Part shown: positions 22,430-24,407 of the stretch, piece after piece
Position numbering within the stretch: position 1 is the stretch's first letter
Layout: each line of letters begins with the position of its first letter
Assembly: GCA_049662565.1 (NCBI GenBank)
Contig: JBATBW010000037.1
Location: 1 to 24,407, forward strand
Length of the DNA stretch: 24,407 nucleotides
Source of the DNA: JBATBW01 sp049662565
GTDB taxonomy: Bacteria > Bacillota_I > Bacilli_A > Erysipelotrichales > Erysipelotrichaceae
Direction: 5' to 3'
Position numbers and translations under genes: made by a program
The notes under the pieces: generated by a model
The model's input: the letters and a program-made list of their open reading frames with translations, nothing else
Databases searched by the model: none
Told to the model about the DNA's origin: nothing

Positions 22430-23256
22430 AATCTTTGCCTTTCATAAGCCTTTAAAGTATTGCTTAATAACATCGCAATGGTCATCGGACCAACTCCTTT
22501 CGGAACCGGAGTAATCAATGCGACTTTATCACAAACATCATCAAAATCCACATCACCACAAATACCATTCTCACCACGGTTAATGCCAACATCAATGACA
22601 ATACTACCATCTTTAACATATTTCGAAGTAAAATATTTGCCAATACCTACTCCACAAACTAATATATCTGCCTTACTACATATTTGTGGTAAGTTCTTCG
22701 TTTTAGAATGACAAACCGTAACCGTCGCATTTTCATTCAACATCAAGCTTGCTAATGGCTTACCAACTAACATACTACGATTCACAATAACGACATTCTT
22801 ACCAGTTAAATCTACATTATACTCCTGCAATAAATACATTATACCACTAGGAGTACAAGGAGCAAAACACTCATCATTATTAACTAATGCACCCGCATTA
22901 TAATAATTAAATCCATCAACATCTTTATCCTTATCAATAACATTAATAACTTTATTACTATCTATATGGTTAGGCAAAGGCATTTGAATTAAAATTCCAT
23001 TCACATTGCGATCTAAATTCAACTTATTAACTTCATTAATCAACTCTTCTTCACTAACATTCTCTTCTAAACGAACTAAAATTGAATTAAATCCCACTTC
23101 AGTACAAGCTTTTTCTTTACTCGCAACATATTTACTAGATCCATAGTCATTACCAACTACAACTACCGCTAATGTTGGTTTATCAACTAATTTATCCACA
23201 TATTCTTTAATCTCTAATCTTATCTTTTCACCAACCGCTTTACCATCAATAATCAC
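22414..23256 (-). CDS. folD: Bifunctional methylenetetrahydrofolate dehydrogenase/cyclohydrolase
   Basis: 280 aa from a GTG at 23256 with GAGGAG 6 nt upstream. It interconverts 5,10-methylene-, methenyl- and 10-formyl-tetrahydrofolate with NADP, supplying one-carbon units for purines and formyl-Met. Catalytic YVASKEKACTEVGF contains the Tyr-x3-Lys pair (about 53-57); next come ILIQMPLP, DKDVDGF, the Rossmann segment NVVIVNRSMLVGKPLA, and the late PVPKGVGPMT, where most FolD have PVPGGVGPMT. The start overlaps the dtd stop by one base (TAGTG). Second gene of the run. Confidence 0.96.
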   Translation of the reverse strand: MIIDGKAVGEKIRLEIKEYVDKLVDKPTLAVVVVGNDYGSSKYVASKEKACTEVGFNSILVRLEENVSEEELINEVNKLNLDRNVNGILIQMPLPNHIDSNKVINVIDKDKDVDGFNYYNAGALVNNDECFAPCTPSGIMYLLQEYNVDLTGKNVVIVNRSMLVGKPLASLMLNENATVTVCHSKTKNLPQICSKADILVCGVGIGKYFTSKYVKDGSIVIDVGINRGENGICGDVDFDDVCDKVALITPVPKGVGPMTIAMLLSNTLKAYERQRLWNIS

Positions 23257-23702
23257 TATAACTCCTCACTTTCTATCACTATTGTAACCGGCCCATCATT
23301 TTCAATATTGACCACCATTTCACTTTGAAATATTCCTTCTTTTACTATCAAACCATATTTTCTTAAATATTCATTAAATAATGCATATTTCTCTTTCGCA
23401 AGATCTATTTCTTCACTTAATTCAAATGAGGGTCTACGCCCTTTTTTTATATTCGCCGCTAAAGTAAACTGCGATATTGATAATATTTCATATTGTTTAT
23501 CAATGATACTTATATTCATCTTACCATTATCATCTTCAATAATTCGCAAGTTCGCAATTTTATCTGCTACTTTTTGTAAATCGCTATCACTATCACCTTT
23601 AATAATACCAACTAATAAAACATACCCATTATTTATTGAATTATATACTTCATTATTAATAATTACATTACCACTTTTAACTCTTTGTAAAACAACTTTC
23701 AT
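23256..23702 (-). CDS. dtd: D-aminoacyl-tRNA deacylase
   Basis: 148 aa, the normal length of DTD; ATG with AAGGTGA upstream. It hydrolyses D-amino acids (and glycine) from mischarged tRNAs. Diagnostic motifs: KVVLQRVKSGNV at the N-terminus, the active-site SQFTL (77-81), KGRRPSF (87-93) and the Gly-cisPro element NDGPVT (135-140). It appears to be the first gene of the minus-strand run down to ftsH. TATACT at 23742-23747 is a possible -10, but I see no matching -35. Confidence 0.96.
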   Translation of the reverse strand: MKVVLQRVKSGNVIINNEVYNSINNGYVLLVGIIKGDSDSDLQKVADKIANLRIIEDDNGKMNISIIDKQYEILSISQFTLAANIKKGRRPSFELSEEIDLAKEKYALFNEYLRKYGLIVKEGIFQSEMVVNIENDGPVTIVIESEEL

Positions 23703-23802
23703 ATTATCACCTTTTATTATTTTACCATTTTTTAGTTAATTAGTATATATCCCCTAAACCGGATAAATGTGATAAGATAGTATTAATGAAAGGATTACAC
23801 AC

Positions 23803-24407
23803 ATGAACAATCTACTATCAACAAAATACCGCCCATCAAAATTAAATGAAATTATCGGACAAGATCATTTAATCGGATCAAATAAAATCCTAACCAATAT
23901 GTTAGAAAAGAAGCAACTATTATCAATGATCCTTTATGGCAACAGCGGTTGTGGAAAAACTACCATCGCACTAGCATTAATCAACGAACTTCAACTACCA
24001 TATAAAATGATCAATGCTACTTCAACTAACAAAAAAGAACTAGACACCATCTTTATGGAATCAAAGATGTATCCAACCTTAATATTAGTAATCGATGAAA
24101 TCCATCGCCTAAACAAAGATAAACAAGACCTCTTACTACCAAAATTAGAAGATGGTTCAATCGTCTTAATTGGCCTAACAACATCCAACCCTTTCTTTGC
24201 GATAAATCCCGCAATAAGAAGTCGAGTTATCTTACTTGAAGTTAAAAAAATTAACAATGATGATATCATCCAACAAATAAATAGAGTAGTAAATGAAAGT
24301 GACTATCAAATTGAAGAAAACTGCACCAAATTTATCGCCAACCATAGTAATGGCGATTTAAGAACCGCCTATAACCTCCTACAAGCTGGAATGATCAATG
24401 CGAAAAA
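23803..24407 (+). CDS. rarA: Replication-associated recombination protein A (3' end beyond the window)
   Basis: The first 201 codons of an AAA+ clamp-loader-like ATPase, open to the right edge. ATG at 23803 with AAAGGA upstream; an overlapping ATG at 23786 closes after six codons. The N-terminus LSTKYRPSKLNEIIGQDHLIG is typical of RarA/MgsA. Walker A is GNSGCGKT (46-53) where most members have GPPGTGKT, Walker B is VIDEIHRLNKDKQD (97-109), and sensor 1 is GLTTSNPFFAINPAIRSR. RarA acts at stalled replication forks. It diverges from dtd across a 100-bp gap in which I cannot pick a clear plus-strand promoter. Confidence 0.92.
   Translation, partial: MNNLLSTKYRPSKLNEIIGQDHLIGSNKILTNMLEKKQLLSMILYGNSGCGKTTIALALINELQLPYKMINATSTNKKELDTIFMESKMYPTLILVIDEIHRLNKDKQDLLLPKLEDGSIVLIGLTTSNPFFAINPAIRSRVILLEVKKINNDDIIQQINRVVNESDYQIEENCTKFIANHSNGDLRTAYNLLQAGMINAK

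Noticed and set aside
23991..24269. 92-codon minus-strand open frame at the right end
   Set aside because: It is antisense to the conserved ATPase domain of rarA.
1..24407. CRISPR array, phage genes, toxin-antitoxin pair or replication origin
   Set aside because: No regularly spaced repeats, no phage structural or integrase genes, no recognisable toxin-antitoxin pair, and no DnaA-box cluster were seen.

Overview
The window is AT-rich chromosomal DNA from a low-GC Firmicute (Bacillota), probably a member of the Erysipelotrichia/Mollicutes-like Bacilli. The evidence is the base composition, strong AGGAGG/AGGTGA ribosome binding sites, many extended -10 promoters, and Bacillus-like gene order (tilS-hpt-ftsH, hslO-dusB-lysS, with coaX nearby). 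TGA is used as a stop codon, so the genetic code is the standard bacterial one and not the Mycoplasma code. A wall-polymer sugar transferase (TagO/WecA type) argues for a walled cell.

Layout. 1-1222: 5' part of a WYL-domain regulator (minus strand, GTG start, runs off the left edge). 1223-2110: a gene-poor scar holding an IS21-type end and degenerate transposase fragments, which interrupt a small gene just after its start. 2188-2594: a small HTH-like protein directly behind tRNA-Leu and its terminator. 2622-4546: a divergent pair, a Cof-type HAD phosphatase and a DUF2974 lipase-like protein. 4566-6095: an iron-sulfur flavoprotein coupled to a membrane-anchored alpha/beta hydrolase, immediately behind tRNA-Lys. 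6157-7256: coaX coupled to a membrane zinc-ribbon protein. 7304-7559: a tRNA-Asn/tRNA-Glu transcription unit. 7577-10062: a type I pullulanase followed by a PPC/DUF296 protein. 10155-12199: a catalase and a PerR/Fur-type regulator with a near-perfect Fur box. 12311-13235: a MerR regulator with a 19-bp-spacer promoter. 13562-16903: hslO-dusB-lysS. 17015-17593: a YitT-like membrane protein. 17607-23702: a seven-gene run dtd-folD-DUF951-tagO-tilS-hpt-ftsH. 23803-end: the start of rarA on the plus strand.

Most of the window is housekeeping: tRNA modification and charging (tilS, dusB, lysS, dtd, four tRNAs), one-carbon and CoA metabolism (folD, coaX), purine salvage (hpt), proteostasis (ftsH, hslO), wall polymer synthesis and alpha-glucan debranching. 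A redox/peroxide theme runs through it: katA, perR, Hsp33 and the Fe-S flavoprotein.

I see no clearly new multi-gene defence or mobile system. The most unusual points are two protein genes whose ribosome binding sites sit directly on the T-tract of an upstream tRNA terminator, a PerR-like protein with Asn at the sensing-Asp position and no N-terminal helix, the coupled Fe-S flavoprotein/anchored hydrolase pair, the pullulanase/PPC coupling, and the IS21 scar inside a gene start.
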